A DNA stretch of 64,000 bases from Saturnia japonica (lineage: Eukaryota > Arthropoda > Insecta > Lepidoptera > Saturniidae): NCBI GenBank assembly GCA_033032175.1, contig CM065318.1:6944001-7008000 (forward strand). The letters are read 5' to 3'. Shown piece by piece: positions 1 through 11,225 of this stretch. A program made the translations under genes and the position numbers. The notes beneath the pieces are model-generated. The model worked only from the letters and a program-made list of their open reading frames with translations, was not told the origin of the DNA and searched no databases. The first letter of the stretch is position 1; every line of letters starts with the position of its first letter.

Positions 1-270
1 TAATACAACTTAAAGTGCGTTATAGATATAGTGTATTTCGTAAACGTAAAAATATTAATAAAAATGTTGAGAAAGATCGGTAATAGTATCTGTTCACACA
101 ATTGTGTTATTAAAACCTTGAGAATGTTTACAAAATTAAATACGTAAATTAAAAGTGTAACGACAAGCTCAGAAAACGAGGGTTTTTGAAAATGATTTTG
201 AGGTATAATACAATGTAAAGTGCGTTGTAGATATAGTGTATTTCGTAAACGTAAAAATATAAAAAATGTT
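1..270. repeat. Direct repeat, about 65 bp, two copies 205 bp apart
   Basis: The segment 1-68 recurs at 206-270 with few differences. Both copies hold the block 'atatagtgtatttcgtaaac' followed by an A-rich tail ending in 'aaatgttga'. The first copy touches the window edge, so the unit may be a 205-bp tandem array that continues upstream. No coding potential was seen. Confidence 0.7.
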
Positions 271-291
271 GATTAAACATAAATTACTTAT

Positions 292-720
292 TTACTCCAT
301 TGACCTCAAAATGTGAAATATAAATGAAACATTGTTCCTCTTCTTCATTTTATCCCACCTAAGTGAGGTCGGTACAACCTGTTTCTTCCTCCACTCTCCT
401 CTGTCAACTGTCGTCTCAGTACCTACACTTTTTTTTATACACAAATTATTAATCTTCACACAATCCAATACCATACCTCATCGGTTCTTCTTTTACCCCA
501 ATAACCGTCACCTGTTACATTTAATACTCCTCTAGTTATGACTTTTCTCCACCTCCATGCAGTGTCTACACCACGCTAATCTATTACTCCTAAACATCTC
601 TGCCTTTCTCACCTCACTCTTAATATTTACATCTCTGCAACATGCAATCTTATTTCATCTGTCTCTTTCGTTGTCCAGCACTCATATACAAACATCGCGA
701 TAAGTCTTATAATACTTCTT
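292..720 (-). pseudogene. Decayed RTE-type LINE, C-terminal ORF2 remnant
   Basis: On the minus strand this reads as a frameshifted remnant of the region downstream of the reverse transcriptase in RTE-like LINEs. From the 5' side (near 720) pieces resembling 'YECWTTKETDE' and 'LHVAEM' appear, then a glycine-rich stretch. The 60-codon open part at 292-474 contains 'VDRGEWRKK' and 'WDKMKK', which resemble the last residues of these ORFs. Several stops and shifts separate the pieces. The active-site domain is absent, so it is a 5'-truncated dead copy. Family assignment rests on remembered sequence patterns, not a search. Confidence 0.6.
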
Positions 721-1099
721 AATATAGTTATAAATTATTGTTAAAAATTATTAACTAAAGTATCTACAGTTGGGGTATACATAGCATACCTATCTTTTGA
801 AGAAATCATTGCTGTTTTTTTTGTGTTTTGCTATTTCTACCAGAACTTAAGGTTGAAATTGAATAATTTAAAATTTTATACTTGGATTTCAATAATACAG
901 AGATATTTTTGATGTCGTTTTAAGGACTTTTGTTTAATCAAATATATCAGTCCCATTACATCCTATCTTTTCTAGAATAAAATCAGAAGAGTCACTGATG
1001 AGATAGTACTAATAAGTCGTAAAAGATCTTGGCATCATCCGCATAAGTTTTTAACAAGATGCTGTGACTAATTTATATATTTATATGTAATATATTTTG
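721..1099. other. No feature recognised
   Basis: AT-rich DNA with no supported gene or repeat. Confidence 0.5.
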
Positions 1100-1270
1100 A
1101 TTGTTTAAACTCATGCTATTCATTAGCGACTCCCTTTTCGGTCCTGTTCTTGGCACCCTCTATCAATATGTGTTGCACATCATCAATATTTCCAATACTA
1201 CAACATTTGGGCGACACTGTTGTTCTCCGTGCCTTAAACAAAGTCTTAATAATGTTATAATAATTCACCT
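1100..1270 (-). pseudogene. Possible LINE ORF2 C-terminal zinc-finger fragment
   Basis: Read on the minus strand, a short stretch gives 'CCSIGNIDDVQHILIEGA', which resembles the end of Jockey/R1-type ORF2 proteins, where a cysteine pair is followed by a histidine and 'LxEC'. The last cysteine is lost. The piece is too short and decayed for a firm family call and could be chance. Confidence 0.3.
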
Positions 1271-2225
1271 AAATTCATCGAGTATCTCTTTGTAATAAAA
1301 AAAAACGCTTACATCAATATCTGTGCTTGGATTTCACACAGCTAGTGGAATCATCAGTTTAACAGTTCCTTTGTAAACATATTAAATAAACTGCTCTGTC
1401 ATTCTCGTTGAAAATGCATTGCGCAATTGATACTCGAATTTCCCGTATCTGCTATATATTCTTCACAGGTAATAAAATATATAAAGTTGAAAACTATTAC
1501 TGCTAAAAGCTTGATGTATTTATTTTTGAAGATTCTATGGGAATGTTTGGTTTATCATCATTTCATTTGGTAAAGAAGTTGGTTTAATCTAGTTTAGTGT
1601 AAGTATTATTGCTTAATATGTTTTTAATATTGAGAAAAAAATTATTACAATAAATATTTAAATTACTATAAACTACTAATGTACAGTTGTTAAATATCAC
1701 AGTTATGAAACCTTGTCTATAATGGAATATTTTGTATTTTATTAATATAGGAAACATCTCAGAAATCGTCATATTTATAATCCAATATTTAACTCACTAA
1801 GGGGATGAATTTTCAAAAATTATCTCTTAGTGCTCACTAAGATATTTTTGATGATTATTTAATATATAAGGCAAGTGCCTTATATATTAAAAGGAACTCA
1901 TGTGTAAAATAACATCCTTGTAGACCCAATTTCTAATACCAACCCAATAAATGGTTTACTCTTTGTCTGGCAGTCAATGTCAATTTTAAGAATTTTATAA
2001 AGTAGAATACATTTGACATTAACAGCAGAATCTATTTCTGTTAGTAGCCTTCTGGGATATAACGTACTGTATAATTACATACAGTATTGTAGTTATGTAT
2101 TCCTGGGTTACTGGTAACATGCTCACAGTAATTACTTTACGTTGCTCGATATATAACAATGAAGTTCATTGAGACTGTAGCTTTTACAGGAACAGAAATA
2201 AAAATAACCCGTTTAATCTCAGTCA
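1271..2225. other. No gene recognised; contains a short palindrome
   Basis: AT-rich DNA. Apart from the palindrome at 1858-1891 I see only a weak similarity at about 1795-1850 ('gatgaattttcaaaaa... tagtgctcacta') to segments near 21010 and 53420. Confidence 0.5.
1858..1891. repeat. Perfect 16-bp palindrome with 2-bp spacer
   Basis: The arms 1858-1873 and 1876-1891 are exact reverse complements (arm: tttaatatataaggca) around the spacer 'ag'. It can form a small cruciform or hairpin. It is not followed by a T run that would suggest a terminator in any bacterial sense, and the setting is eukaryotic, so no role is assigned. Confidence 0.8.
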
Positions 2226-2590
2226 GGCGAAAAGTTCATTAAATTGAATGAAGAAACAAACGTTCGGACGTCTAGTTCTTAAAAATATTTTAAAGCTTTG
2301 ACATGTATCTTCGTTATAGCGCCCATCACGGTACGAACAAAGAAGTCCCGAAGTTCTTACCTTTGTTGTACCGTACAGATGTGGAATGGGCTCCCAGCTG
2401 ACCTGTTTCTTCCTTCCTATGACATCGAGTCCTTGAAGCGAGGCGTAAAGAGGCATTTCAGCAGGCCGGCATGACTTCGACGACTGCCGATGAAATCTGT
2501 CTAACCGACATGACGGTCGCCGTTGATTGTGTACTGTACCTTACTTACCATCAGGTGATGTACAGTGTGTTTGCTGAGATAGTATAAAAA
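2226..2590 (+). pseudogene. CR1/Jockey-like LINE: end of ORF2 and 3' UTR
   Basis: The plus strand is open from about 2331 to the TGA at 2472-2474. Its end reads 'MWNGLPADLFLPSYDIESLK', then 'RGVKRHFSRPA'. This matches the well-known C-terminal pattern of insect non-LTR retrotransposon polyproteins, where a WNxLP motif precedes a short basic helix near the stop. The downstream DNA to about 2590 ('ccatcaggtgatgtacag') resembles the 3' UTR of such elements. The reverse transcriptase and endonuclease are missing, so this is a 5'-truncated copy. It is recognised by pattern only. Confidence 0.65.
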
Positions 2591-3425
2591 GCCTTTAAAA
2601 ATAGGATGGTGTATACCTTTCAAATCAGTACAAACATTGTTAATTTTAAAAATTATGAATAAGACAAGTGCCTATATAATTCATAAAGTTTTAAAATTTT
2701 GAAATCTCGAGTAGGATTATAATTACAAAAATGAAATAGTAATTTATGTATTTTATTTTAATATTGAATTGAATTCCTATTGTATGTGTATAAGCACACT
2801 TTTCAATTAATACTACTTGTGAAAATAATAATAAATAAGAAAATATGAATGTAGCAACCGACCGCAATTTCAGTTTTCCAAACAAACACATATTACAATA
2901 CACATTAATGTTTATTTGGAAGTAAAGCCCATTTATGTTTAAACTCTGCCATTGGCGCATTCGCTATTGTTATGAGAAGTCATGAAAGTCCATTTTATAT
3001 TGGCTGAAATTATTTGAAACCGCCCTCGTTAGGGAGCTAGCATACGTCATGTACACCGACAGTCTCGTCATCCCACGGGAATAACAAATGATACGGAAAC
3101 AGGATAGGTAATCTTCCGTAACCCTGAAAATACGCTAGCTTATTATGTTACACACAAATCAGCGATATTAGGGTATTTCATCTTTACATAAAGAGGACAA
3201 ACGAGAAATCAATGCAAAACGGAAATTATTTGTATTTGAATTTTAATATATAATTTACATAGTACACTCCTTTTGTGACGTAAGTGTGCGGTGTATTTAT
3301 TGTAAAAGGATTTTTTAAAGTAACTCTTGTGAATTTTATCAATTTTGAATTATGCGACAATAAAAGTGTATTTTGACGTTTTTAAAAAATAAGCCATAAA
3401 TTTCACACGTGCATAAAAATACGAA
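2591..3425. other. No feature recognised
   Basis: AT-rich DNA with short chance ORFs only. A slightly GC-richer stretch at 3010-3130 has no open frame worth calling. Confidence 0.5.
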
Positions 3426-3870
3426 CTAGCTGTGTCCCACGGTTTCACCCATGTTAAATTTATTCAACCATCTCTCCACTCACCGCGCAGCCGCCAACGC
3501 ATCCGTAATCCGTTTAATAGCCTATCATTGTTCTCCCTTGCCATACTTAACTGCAGCTTCACTGTTATGGTAACTGCTCCGCACTTTTTTTATTATTTTT
3601 CAATCTGGCCTTTCCGTTAGCCTGAGGGGCCGTATCCAAAAAAGAGCCGCTGATGGCTTTTACCGCTTTACAGGGCTTGCTCCGCTCTTTAGGGTAGCAG
3701 CGTGACGTTATATATCCTATAACGTTCCTCAAATAATAGGCTTTAGAGTGCTAACATAATTTTTCTAATGCGACTGGTACATTCAGAGATTAGCACGTTC
3801 AAATAAACAAACAGTCTCTTGAACTTTATCCTACTTATTATATAAAAATGTACAACATATTATTATATAT
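3426..3870 (-). mobile_element. Hel-A copy (Helitron-like), interrupted by LINE-B
   Basis: The plus strand starts 'a|ctagctgtgtcccacggtttc', the reverse complement of a CTAG|T terminus with a GC-rich subterminal stretch. The body matches the Hel-A copies at 34175-34432 and 22545-22848: 'taaatttattc', 'ctccgctc', 'gtagcgtgacgt', 'gttcaaataaac'. The far end near 3850 is worn and no longer has a clear TC. A LINE-B fragment is inserted at 3583-3677. No ORF is present; it is non-autonomous. Confidence 0.65.
3583..3677 (-). mobile_element. LINE-B 3'-end fragment with 8-bp target-site duplication
   Basis: A 95-bp insertion inside Hel-A, flanked by 'tgctccgc' at 3575-3582 and 3678-3685. Removing the insert and one duplicate restores the Hel-A consensus. 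The T-rich left edge is a 3' poly(A) tail read from the other strand. The body 'gagccgctgatggcttttac' is shared with LINE-B copies at 5176, 36637, 46379 and 63393. Confidence 0.8.
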
Positions 3871-5164
3871 TAAAATACAAATATCTTATTTCAAAGACAT
3901 TTCAAACAATTACGGAAAATTTTGCTTTACTTATTAAGGTCCCAGTAAGGGAGCTGGCTAGCCACAATACAAGCACAAGCTATAATAACTTTAGCAGTGT
4001 AGCAAGGATGTAAGGGTTTCAAGTATGATGAACGTGGTTTTTGAAATAAATTAAATCGCGAAATCATCCTGATAGTTGAAATGGAAATCCATTTTTTCTG
4101 ACTATGTTACACCAGGTGTAGTGTGTTAATAAAAATTTATTTATTCTTAGAATTTTAAAATACAATATACTTTATTGTACACGAAACAATAAACATACAT
4201 ATATTATAACTATTTAAATTATTTTATACCTACCTATCTACCTAGCAATTACCCCATTTATTTCAAAATGTTTCACAGAGAGGAATCAGTTCACGTATTC
4301 GTAATCGAGGTCTTAAGATGACTAATGTTCCGTACGAGTTAGTACAAGGGAGCTCTTGTTATATGTGTTCGAAGAAAATTTAAAAATGATAAGTTTCGAG
4401 CAGCCACTTATATAGCCGAAGCTCAGCGTGGGCGAAACGCTTCTGGGGAATTTGATTCTCTAGTTTCTGGAACGATAATTCAGTTAAATCTTTCAACCGC
4501 GTTATTAGTAAAGTTTTTAAAGGTATCTTTCTTCAGTTTTGTTAGTGATTTAGTATATTGAATCAAATCTACTAGTGCACTTATAAGCACTGGTGCTATT
4601 ATGGCATATATATTTCAGTGCTCATTTGAGGTAATTGTAAGTCGGAAATATTCGGCAGATTTTTTAAAGTGAAATTTTTATTAGATCCACTCAAACTTTT
4701 TGGTCTGTGTGTTGCATGTCGCGTGACGGTCGGCCGCGGAGTAGGGATAAAGTGAAAGGCGCTCGCCAGAGCAATGTTGTTATTTATTAAGTTTCACTTT
4801 TACCGTGGTTTCATAAAACCACACAATCTTTTTTTTTACTTAACTTATTGCATAAAGTATAAACGCGTGTGGTCACAGACCTATCGTAGAGACAACTGGT
4901 ATTTCCTCGAACTCCGAAGGGCTGCGGGTAGCACCAATTAGCGCGAATACAATTGTGCAAAAATGCATTCGATTTCCTATACTTTTTCCCCACGTAATAC
5001 AAGAGTGTAAAAAAATTGGAAAGTGATCCTCATAGCTTATTGGAAAACATTCCTAGATTCATTTCAAGCTATCTTCCTACGTGAACCTACGCGTCCCTAT
5101 ACACCATTACACGATAATACTAGAGATATTTAAGAATATGCTTCTTTGAAATAAATTAGTTAAC
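3871..5164. other. No gene recognised
   Basis: AT-rich DNA. It holds a short 'tacctacctatctacc' microsatellite near 4230 and a small GC-richer patch at 4720-4770 with no useful open frame. Confidence 0.5.
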
Positions 5165-5175
5165 TTTATATTCGT

Positions 5176-5786
5176 TTTTTTTTTGAACTGACTACACTGT
5201 TAGCCTTAGGGGCCCTATCGTCAAACAGAGCCGCTGCGGCTTTTACAGCTTCACCGGACTTGGGGGCGAGCGCTTAGGGCACTCAGCCGCGAAAGTTTGT
5301 GACGACCCGCACGAGGGTGCCAGAGTGGCCGAACCTCGGCTCGGGCGGTCGTCGCGAATGCGAAAAAGTCGCGATCTAGCTAATTCCCTAATCTTATGAG
5401 AATTCGAGCTAACTAATATATACTCATATGCACGTTCCCCTCCTCCTGGGAGGAAGGAGTGGACCATGCGTATGTGTATTTGTTAATCGGAATGGTTTTT
5501 CTACACTAACTAGCGCATTAGTCTAACTAGCGCAAAAAAAGAAAAAAAAAGGTCCCTTACAGAACCTATGTACCTGTGTGGTGTGCACGTGTGTGTGTTC
5601 TTACGTGTGTAATGTTGTGTGTGGGTAACTAAGTGTTGCACGTATAGTGTCACTTTGTATAGCGCGGGCGGCTGCCTGACCCAAGGGCTTCACACCGAGG
5701 AACGGACCTAGGCTTGGGTTGCCGCTAGAGAGGGTGGACGTGACGGGTGTGCGGGAGCGAAGTTGACCGCCCGTCCTCTGCGGAGA
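5176..5786 (-). mobile_element. LINE-B: 611-bp 3' region of a non-LTR retrotransposon, with target-site duplication
   Basis: The insert is bounded by the 11-bp duplication 'tttatattcgt' at 5165-5175 and 5787-5797. A T run at 5176-5184 is the poly(A) tail on the minus strand, so the element lies on the minus strand and is 5'-truncated at 5786. The body is GC-rich against its surroundings and contains an internal A-rich tract near 5534-5550 and a TG-rich tract at 5575-5630. It aligns along its length with 63393-64000, which continues further 5'. I see no convincing ORF and read it as 3' UTR. The parent clade is not identified; the open frame seen in the 63-kb copy is on the wrong strand to be coding. 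Confidence 0.8.
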
Positions 5787-5797
5787 TTTATATTCGT

Positions 5798-8700
5798 GAA
5801 AATTTTGGAATCATATTTGTGCAGCGTGTCCAAAGTTCTCACCGTCCTACGATAATATCGACCGTTCGAGTCTCAAATGTAGCAAAAGCCATTTTGTCGA
5901 AAATCGACTTTAAACGTTGTCTTACTTACTTTCACGAGCTCTATCGATCTGTATATTTCAAATTTTGATTTCCCAATAAAAATTTCTTATAATACTCAGA
6001 TTATTTAGCAACCAAATTCAGCGTTTCTTTTATTTGTACTTGACATTCTAGTCGTTGGACAATTGTCGTAAATGAAGTCTTTGTTTGAACATTTTTTTGT
6101 ATGAAAATAGCTCTAAAAAGAAAAAAGTTATAAACATTTTTATTTTCACTTTTACGGTTTGTTGCGTTTTCCCTAAACTCTTGTTTTGGCTTTTACTACA
6201 TTTGAGACTCGAAGGGTCGATATTATGGATTTTTATAGTAAAGCGTGAAGAGACTTTCTCCCAGGCTAGCATGAACACGTTGGCTAAAGACAGATTGTCT
6301 TTGTTTTTGTTACCGGTGTTTGTTGAAATATAACGGTATATTATCAATTGCATTTCCATATTTATTCTCAAAAAATAAAATTCGTTTTCGTTTGTAGTAT
6401 TCATTGTTTTCAATACCGATAATTATAGTCAGAGTTAGGTTGTGCTAATTATTTGATTGATATTTATTATAATCGTAGCCAGGTTGTGATAATTAAAGAT
6501 ATTATTGTAATAAGAATTAATAACGTTTATTAATTAAAATTCTATGAAGATGTTCGTGAATCTATTCAGAATGTGTCATCATATCCAAAAAAGAAACAAA
6601 TTTCAAAATGATTACTGTTTGTTATTTTCGCAAAGTATGCTGATTTCATAAAATATAACTACGTAAAAAAACTCTTTATATGTATATTGTTGCGAACTTA
6701 ACAAAAATGATCGCCGAAACATTTTGTATAACAAACAATTTGCTTGTTTCATTTAGCACACACACGTATTAGTCACGCAACGTGATCTTTTGTTGTGTTC
6801 ATCTCAAACTTCTAGCGAAAAAAACAAAGGTGAATTGTATGTAGGGTAGCCTAATGTATCGCCCATGTTATTCAACTCCATTAGTGTAACATATTTCTAC
6901 GTAAGCAAATACAAACAATTGAATATAATGAATTGGAAATTCGCTTGCAAAAATCTGTCATGTCTCATGAATACATAAGATTCATCATCTATATTATTGA
7001 AGCTAGTTTCAATCGGTCAAGCCATTGTCAAGTGATGCGCTTACCAAAGGACAGCATTTCATTTTTATTTATATTGACTTGCGGTGTCCCGTAGCCCCGC
7101 ACGTGTTTATTACGTAGTAATTATTTTTTGCGTTGTCATATTATTTGTCCACGTATTATTGATAGAGCTTACGCTGAGTAAACTATAATATATCGAATTA
7201 ATGTATTAATATATTACGTAATTAGAGATCTTAAAAAGGCTTACAAAAAGTCAGCGAGAGCATATACATATATATATATAACACACAATAAGCATTTTTG
7301 TTTATAAAAACCCAGGAGCTGGGGTTGCACATTTCGCACGCGTGCCTGATCGACGGCATACTGTAGTCCACGCGAGCTTAACCGCGGGTACAGCAGTTTA
7401 TTATATAAAGTTAATTCTGCCGCTAACTGTCTTGGTTGGTAAGAAAGCATCACATGCGGCGCGGCGTCCCATTTCATCCTCAGGACTAGCAAGTAGCAAC
7501 CTATCAGAACATTATACACGTGTATAGGATAGGTAAAGGTGCACATACGCTGTAGTGGTCTTTCAACAGAAGGTGGATTGCATACCCCTTTGGTATTTTT
7601 ACTTTTAAACATAAGTAAATAAAAGGTAATTTCACTGTCAACATGACTTATACAATATGTTCTGCAGTTTGAAATGTTCGCACTTTTTTTTTGGTGGGGA
7701 ATTCAATATCATTACCCAATGTAACAAAAAATTGACCTCCTTTTTTGTAATACACGTATTATAGTTATATAAAAAATGCTTATTGAATACATTAACGTAA
7801 ATAGAAAAGTAAAAGAACAAATTTTGAAATGTGACGTAGAGCTAATATAATTAATAAATACAGCTGAATATAGTACCTATCATGATTAATGTAGGTAGGT
7901 CGGACTTAAGTTTAAAGTTGTTGTTAGTAAGCAAAACTAATTCAAATCAATATTGAAACACAGTGACTAAAAAGCAAAATGGTAAATGTCATAGATTTTG
8001 TTACCGCTGAGGCAGGCGATTTTTTTATATAAACTTTTTTATACTATCAGCAAAATTGATGAACTTCATCTAGTCCAAAAATAAAGGTAACCGCCGACAG
8101 ATGATCTGTCAACAATCGTTACCATTATGAGTGTAAGTTGAAGAGACACAATGTTTAATGTCTCACTAATTTTTGTTAGATGATACACCACAGTTAGACA
8201 CAATACAAGACCTTTTTCTAATCTAAGCTAATTGATTATTTATTCCCTTTTCTTCAGGTCTTTTAGCCTTATACCTACTACATTTTATTTATATATTTAT
8301 CATATTTATATGAAATTTTTACTCTTGGACTCTTTTTGTACTCTTGATTCCAAATATAATTATCATAAGATGTAATTATTGTGTTAGTATGTTTATAATC
8401 TATGTTATGTATGTATGTATTTTTAGCCTCCTATAACTTATCATTTTTAGACAATATTATTTGATAAGGATAACAAACCCAGCATACCACCTTTTACATT
8501 TGGAAAAGGTTAAAAACTTAGATCAAATTAGTAATAATACGCAGAGGTTAAGAAAATTGGCTGCTTACGTCATGGCATTCAATATCGATACTCAGAAGTA
8601 GTATATAAACAAAATATATAGTTGCGAAAATCACAGGAAATTCAGTATCAAGTATAGACAGAATGTTATTCATAAATAAATAAAGTATCTTATCTATGTA

Positions 8701-8972
8701 TTTGTGTTTCGATGTTGAACTTATCAACATAACGGACGTGGGAAAATCCCTGTGGTCAGCCCCTTAACACTGTTCTTTCAGTATTATTATTCTTACAAGA
8801 ATCTACCTACAGAGTCAGGGACTTTTGTTGACACTAAAAATTATTACGTAATAGTGATTAAACTACTTATATAACAAGGATTAATTTTGTATAGTGTAGG
8901 TGATATTAAACCATAGTACCTCTCTAACATGATAACTTATGGGGGCATCACTTTCATATGTATATTTAAACA
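5798..8972. other. Long span with no recognised gene or repeat
   Basis: AT-rich DNA with (TA)n at 7266-7280 and 'atgtatgtatgtatt' at 8408-8421. A 5.9-6.4 kb stretch has overlapping ORFs on both strands (82 and 121 codons), rich in F, K and I and without domain character. The only GC-richer block is at 7320-7560, listed separately. Confidence 0.5.
7241..7612 (-). other. Unassigned 123-codon ORF in a GC-richer patch
   Basis: This minus-strand ORF runs from 7612 to 7241. Its middle ('RQLAAELTLYNKLLYPRL') looks more protein-like than the ends, which are low complexity. A plus-strand ORF at 7342-7527 overlaps it, as expected for a GC-rich patch with few stops. I recognise no domain, signal peptide or family. 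It could be a worn transposon ORF or chance. Confidence 0.2.
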
Positions 8973-9240
8973 ATACTCAGTGGCAGAGTATACGGACATT
9001 ATGCCGATCAACGTGAGTTCGAAGCCCTGCAATAAGCTTGATCTTTCGGTGAAGGAATGCTAATGCCCACCTGGCTAGGTACCACCCTCAAGTTGAAAAT
9101 CTGTTGACTAGCACCGCTAGGTGTGTTCCGGCAGCTGGATTTGAGAGTCATTCTTCAAGCTTAGCGTGTTATCATCTTGGCCCATATCGTCACTTATCAT
9201 CAGCTGTGGTTGTTGGTGAAATCCTAAACCTATAAATAAT
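8973..9240 (+). mobile_element. SINE-2 copy, near full length
   Basis: A short interspersed element with a tRNA-like head: 'cagtggcagagtatacgg' resembles an A box, and 'gagttcgaagccc' resembles a B box (consensus GGTTCRAnnCC). The body and 3' part ('gtgtgttccggcagctgg', 'atcatcttggcccatatcgtcact', 'catcagctgtgg') recur at 28662-28966 (-), 31056-31216, 33490-33705 (-), 38875-38995 (-), 51172-51295 and 56458-56642. No TSD was resolved. Confidence 0.65.
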
Positions 9241-9531
9241 GAAAAAGCTTGTATTACATGTTGTTAATTTTAGAATGCATCCTAAGTCAAACCGATCAGA
9301 CGGTTAAATAAACAAAAAAAAAATTGAACATGTTGTAATGTGCGTGCTGTATTTGCCAGAGGAATTCCCATTGCATGTAGATATCTCAAGCTAGAGGAAA
9401 AGGCTGCCAATGTAAGGTTTTTTTGCTCCGTTTCTAAGAAATATTAGATCCGGTGCTGATTAGCCAGTACAGTTTTAACACCATCACTAAACGTAAAGTC
9501 AACTAAGTATAATTCGAGATTTAACGGCTAA

Positions 9532-10342
9532 TCTATATTAATAAAACTATAGTCAAGTAATATTTTTTCCAAAATTCCTGATGGACATACTCCATAAGAT
9601 ACTGATGACGAATATGCCCTTATAACTGTTTTTGTCTATCTGTCATAAGTTATTCCATAGTTGATGGTCTATAACAATTTTCAATATTACTTTTAGAAAT
9701 AGTAAAAAAATCATTTCATTAAAATTACGTTTTCATCAATTTTCAACCGATTCTGTTCTAATTCCATAATTCTATAAGAATCGTCAACAATACATTTAGG
9801 CACAGTAAAAAAGTAGTAATATATTTTGATGAAATTTTGTACATGGAAGTATAATATGTAATTTCTCGATTTTTAGACTACTTATATGAATTGTCAATAA
9901 TACTAGCGGTCGCCGAATGATCGAAATTCGACCAGCGACTTTTTAATCATAGACTATTTTCTGTTTGATATTTGCAGTATGAACTGAACTAAACAATGAA
10001 TCTTATATCACTTGCTGTCACTTTTCATTGGGTGACAATGTCAATATTTTGGGGGTCTAAGTTCAATGGCACTAGTCGGGTTAGGATTCGCAGTATTAAT
10101 TTATTTAATTTAATATATTAGTTACAGATATTATAGATAAATTTTAGCTTTCTGCACTCCTTCTCCATATAAACTTTAACCATGCTAAACCTCACAGACT
10201 TCTGTGTACACAATACACTTAAAAAGGTGTCCGAAGTTTTCTTCTCACGTATTAATATAATAATTATGAGTAAAAATAAAATTACGGAATGTAAATAATT
10301 TCTGAGTAACAAATGCGTGCGGAGTTGCGGGCACACCGATAG
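9532..10342 (+). mobile_element. Hel-E copy, split by a nested Hel-P
   Basis: It begins 'a|tctatattaataaaac' at 9532 and carries the Hel-E body with spaced repeats of 'atagactatatgaattgtcaat' type. The sequence breaks at 9902 where Hel-P starts. It resumes near 10263 with 'gagtaaaaataaaa' and ends 'gcgtgcggagttgcgggcac', then 'accgatag|t', which is the Hel-E terminus of 57029 read on the other strand (CTAG worn to ATAG). Without the nested insert it is about 450 bp. No ORF. Confidence 0.7.
9903..10262 (-). mobile_element. Hel-P copy nested inside Hel-E
   Basis: On the minus strand it ends in CTAG (plus-strand 9903-9906) followed by T. Its other end near 10262 ('cacgtattaatata') is a worn form of the 'tatatatcaatacgtga' start seen in the complete copy at 41408. 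It aligns with 41408-41763 in inverse orientation over its whole length, sharing for example 'tgtcactttt/aaaaatgacag' and 'cgggttaggattcgcagt'. About 360 bp, no ORF. Confidence 0.75.
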
Positions 10343-10691
10343 TAATTATATAAAATTATTTATTGCTTTTTTTGTAACAGAATTAGCAACAGGCTCGCAA
10401 TCTAATGTTGAGTAGCAACTGCAGCCTAGGACCATCCATACCCAACCTTAAAAGGAACAACAGTCCTGGTCGAAAGCAATCACTGATACTTTGCAGTAGA
10501 AATAACTGCAGTGGTAGTATTTTCCAAGGCAAAACTTACAGAGGCGTTATATCCTTCAATTAACAGTCAAACACAAGGCTGCTCAATCAATTTTAGACGT
10601 GAATTATAATTTCGAATCCATTTTTGCCGGTGGGCCACCAGTACTTTTAACTTTCTGATTTTGTAATTGTGGTAAAACTAAGTTATTATTA
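10343..10691. other. No feature recognised
   Basis: Unique-looking DNA with normal base composition for the window; no ORF or repeat recognised. Confidence 0.45.
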
Positions 10692-11042
10692 TCTATATAT
10701 ATAAATAAAAATAAAATACTCGTTGGTATAAGCGTATCACTTGAGAACGGTTGGACCTATTTGATTTTTTATGGTAGAAATAGACTAAATAAGGTTTTTA
10801 GCGATACAAAAATTTGTAAAGTTACCCGAAAAATTGGTCATACATATTTGAAAAACAATAAATTTCTTTTTTCTATTGTTCTTTTTATGAATGCAATACC
10901 AAAACTCACGGTTCGAACGATAGATATGTTTGTTATTTTGTTTTGTTCGTTATGGTCCTGGGAAAAAATCGGGAAAGGTGGCGCCTGTGGGCGAGTTATT
11001 GACTATTGGAAAGGACAAAACAACGTCTGCCGGGCCAGCTAG
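10692..11042 (+). mobile_element. Hel-G, complete 351-bp copy
   Basis: It starts TC after an A at 10691 ('tctatatatataaat') and ends 'ctgccgggccagctag' before a T, which fits Helitron ends. The internal blocks 'gagaacggttggacctat', 'ttttgttttgttcgttatgg' and 'gcgagttattgactattgga' recur in copies at 15752, 43020, 20772 (-) and 45525. The 93-codon ORF inside it is not conserved between copies and is not coding. Confidence 0.75.
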
Positions 11043-11074
11043 TTAATAGTAATACTTGGTAAAAATAATGAGGT

Positions 11075-11225
11075 ATAAATACATACATACATAAATCACG
11101 CTTCTATACAAACGGGGTAGGCAGAGACCACGTCCTTCCACAGGCTACAAACCTGGCATACATCTTTCATTTCTTTAACATTCATCAATCTTTTCATGCG
11201 TGCTGTAGATATAAATACATATATT
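11075..11225. repeat. Interspersed repeat with a CATA microsatellite
   Basis: 'catacatacataaatcacgc' is followed by 'ggggtaggcagagaccacgt', a combination I associate with a common lepidopteran interspersed repeat. Only one copy was found in this window, so family identity is by memory. Confidence 0.45.

Noticed and set aside
6048..6413. 121-codon minus ORF overlapped by an 82-codon plus ORF
   Set aside because: Both are low-complexity K/F/N-rich readings of AT-rich DNA with no recognisable domain.
10761..11042. 93-codon ORF inside Hel-G
   Set aside because: The other Hel-G copies do not keep the frame, and the ORF spans non-coding blocks shared by all copies.
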